Shown here in pieces: positions 6,190 through 7,647 of a stretch of 7,647 nt of DNA. Origin of the DNA: Candidatus Nanopelagicales bacterium (lineage in GTDB: Bacteria; Actinomycetota; Actinomycetes; S36-B12); NCBI GenBank assembly GCA_018399515.1, contig JAGYOB010000200.1, forward strand, positions 1 to 7,647, written 5' to 3'. A model generated the notes under the pieces. That model searched no databases and was not told the DNA's origin. It saw only the letters and a program-made list of their open reading frames with translations. The position numbers and the translations under genes are program-made. The stretch's first letter is position 1, and each line of letters opens with the position of its first letter.

Positions 6190-7647
6190 GTGACCGGTCC
6201 ACCGATCGTCGCAGCGGATGCCGACAGCGCTTCGCCCGAACCGTCTCGACGGCCACGGGCATCGGGCAAATCCACCGGTATACCTGAAGCTGATGCGGCG
6301 CGCAGGGGTCCGGGACCGGCATAGGCTCCGATGAGAACATCTTCGCCTTTGAGGAAACGATGGACGCGAACCCCCTGTGTTCCCCGCCCCTTGGCCGGGA
6401 TCTCCGACAGGTCGGTGACCTTGAGGCTTCCCGATGTCGTTCCCGGAAGATGACTCGTCGAACCTGCGATCGTCGCGATGATCGCCTGCTCGGTGTCTGC
6501 GGGCACGGCGTTCGCATAGATCACGGTTCCATCGGTGAGTTTCACACCGGTCATACCTGCCGCTGAGCGGCCCTGCGCCCGAATAGCTGACGCTGGGTAC
6601 ATCAAGGCCTGCGAGGTGCTGGTCACCAAAACGATGTTGGCGTCGTCGGGGGCGAGTGCCGCCCCCACCACCTCATCACCGTCTCGCAGTGGAATGAGCT
6701 CCCAATCGGTCTTGGTGGATGGCGGGTCCAACAGAGTGCGTTTCACGACACCCCGCGCGGTGGCCAGGAACAGTGGCACTGAAGTGCTGATGGGAGCGAG
6801 AGCGATCGGCTTCTCACCGGCAGCGAGTGTGACGACCGCTCCCAGGGGCGCTCCACCCGCCAGGGACGGTTGCTGGCTCGACGGCGGCAATCCCGGGACC
6901 TCGACGGCTTCGAGACGAACCGCTCGACCCCGCGAGGTGATGACTGCCAGAGCCGACCGAGTTGTAGTCGAGCAGGAAGCGACCACCAGGTCGTGGCTCG
7001 ACCGGTCAGTCCCGGGTTCGAACATCAGCGAGGATGTGCGCGCGATCAGACCCGTGCTGGATAGGAGTACACGACAGGGCTCGTCCTCGATCTCAAGCGG
7101 TGCGGACGACGTTGCCGTCGCACCCGTCGATTCGAGAAGGATCGTGCGTCGAGGAGTGGCGTGGGCATCAGCGGTGTCGCGCATCTCATCGGCGACCATC
7201 TGTCGCAATTGCGTGTCGTCATCGAGAAGTGCAGTCAGCGTGTCGATACGAGAATTCAAATCGTCTCGTTCAGATTCCAACTCGATGCGCGAGAACTTCG
7301 TGAGACGGCGCAGTGGCATCTCGAGAATGTATTGCGCTTGAACTTCGCTGAGGTCGAAAACCGCAATCAAGCGTTCCTTTGCAGCCGCAGTGTCATCACT
7401 CGATCGGATCACCCCGATAACTTCGTCGATATCGACGATGGCGGTGAGGAGTCCTTCGACGAGGTGCAGTCGCTCTCGGGCGCGTTCCCTTCTGAAATGG
7501 CTGCGGCGTCGCACGACCTGGATCCGATGGTCGACGAACACGGTGAGGCTCTCGCGTAGTGTGAGCGTTCGCGGCTCACCATCGACGAGGGCAACGCAGT
7601 TGAAAGATCCGCTGTCCTCGAGAGGCGTGGATTTGTATAACTCAGTG
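6186..7647 (-). CDS. parC: DNA topoisomerase IV subunit A (ParC), C-terminal 486 residues
   Basis: ParC is the DNA-cleaving subunit that works with ParE. The frame runs off the right edge; the winged helix and catalytic tyrosine lie outside. The first visible residues TELYKSTPLED and VALVDGEPRTLTL, then FVDHRIQVVRRRSHFRR, belong to the tower and coiled coil. GLLTAIVDIDEVIGVIRSSD and YILEMPLRRLTKFSRIELE follow, and SERDDLNSRIDTLTALLDDD returns along the coil. The rest, from about visible residue 155, is the beta-pinwheel that wraps DNA. It lacks a classical GyrA box QRRGG(R/K)G; the nearest match is KGRGTQG, coded near 6370-6395, and this favours ParC over GyrA. Pairing with parE agrees. The gene ends in TGA overlapping the next start by four bases. 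The last 40 or so residues are Ala/Gly/Asp-rich and probably disordered. Confidence 0.93.
   Translation of the reverse strand, partial: TELYKSTPLEDSGSFNCVALVDGEPRTLTLRESLTVFVDHRIQVVRRRSHFRRERARERLHLVEGLLTAIVDIDEVIGVIRSSDDTAAAKERLIAVFDLSEVQAQYILEMPLRRLTKFSRIELESERDDLNSRIDTLTALLDDDTQLRQMVADEMRDTADAHATPRRTILLESTGATATSSAPLEIEDEPCRVLLSSTGLIARTSSLMFEPGTDRSSHDLVVASCSTTTRSALAVITSRGRAVRLEAVEVPGLPPSSQQPSLAGGAPLGAVVTLAAGEKPIALAPISTSVPLFLATARGVVKRTLLDPPSTKTDWELIPLRDGDEVVGAALAPDDANIVLVTSTSQALMYPASAIRAQGRSAAGMTGVKLTDGTVIYANAVPADTEQAIIATIAGSTSHLPGTTSGSLKVTDLSEIPAKGRGTQGVRVHRFLKGEDVLIGAYAGPGPLRAASASGIPVDLPDARGRRDGSGEALSASAATIGGPVT
6198..6203 (-). promoter_or_regulatory. Shine-Dalgarno site of the sucrase/ferredoxin gene, inside parC
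   Basis: On the minus strand GGTGGA lies 8 bases before the GTG start, inside the last codons of parC. With the GTGA start/stop overlap it suggests that ribosomes finishing parC restart on the next gene. Confidence 0.55.

Noticed and set aside
6535..7341. Long plus-strand open frame of 268 codons antisense to parC
   Set aside because: It is Ser/Arg-rich with no recognisable domain. The opposite strand codes for clear ParC sequence, and such mirror frames are usual in GC-rich DNA.

Overview
The window reads as ordinary housekeeping chromosome from a high-GC Gram-positive bacterium (Actinomycetota). The evidence is strong GC bias at third codon positions, GTG starts, a primary sigma factor with a Lys/Ala/Pro-rich N-terminal tail, and ParE and ParC proteins of the actinobacterial type. 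A true ParE/ParC pair argues against Mycobacterium tuberculosis-like and Corynebacterium-like genomes, which rely on gyrase alone. The sigma regions 3 and 4 look most like Micrococcales or a neighbouring order. That placement is an impression from memory, not a computed one.

Layout. (1) 1-1288, plus strand: the 3' part of the primary sigma factor gene; its 5' end lies before the window. (2) 1289-1348: short convergent spacer with a GTGA-loop hairpin, a likely bidirectional terminator. (3) 1349-1576, minus strand: a 75-aa zinc-ribbon-like protein of the DUF7455 type. (4) 1577-1802: divergent intergenic region of 226 bp with a possible SigR/SigH-type promoter for the small gene and a weak housekeeping-type promoter for parE. 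(5) 1803-3902, plus strand: parE, topoisomerase IV subunit B, complete at 699 aa. (6) 3914-5305, plus strand: FprA-type ferredoxin/adrenodoxin-NADP+ reductase, 11 bp behind parE. (7) 5302-6189, minus strand: a sucrase/ferredoxin-like protein with a thioredoxin-like 2Fe-2S signature. (8) 6186-7647, minus strand: the C-terminal 486 residues of parC, topoisomerase IV subunit A, running off the right edge.

How the genes fit together. ParE and ParC form one enzyme, the type II topoisomerase that decatenates daughter chromosomes. Their genes point at each other, and each is followed at once by a redox gene: parE-fprA with an 11-bp gap, and parC-sucrase/ferredoxin with a 4-bp GTGA overlap. The two redox genes meet tail to tail and share the four bases TTAA as overlapping stop codons. 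A flavoprotein reductase facing a probable 2Fe-2S ferredoxin-like protein suggests a donor-acceptor pair, but that is inference.

No mobile element, CRISPR array, RNA gene or clear sign of horizontal transfer was seen. I did not find a clearly novel system. The best leads are the tail-to-tail topoisomerase/redox arrangement, the uncharacterised zinc-ribbon protein with its candidate stress promoter, and the repeat tract in the sigma factor.
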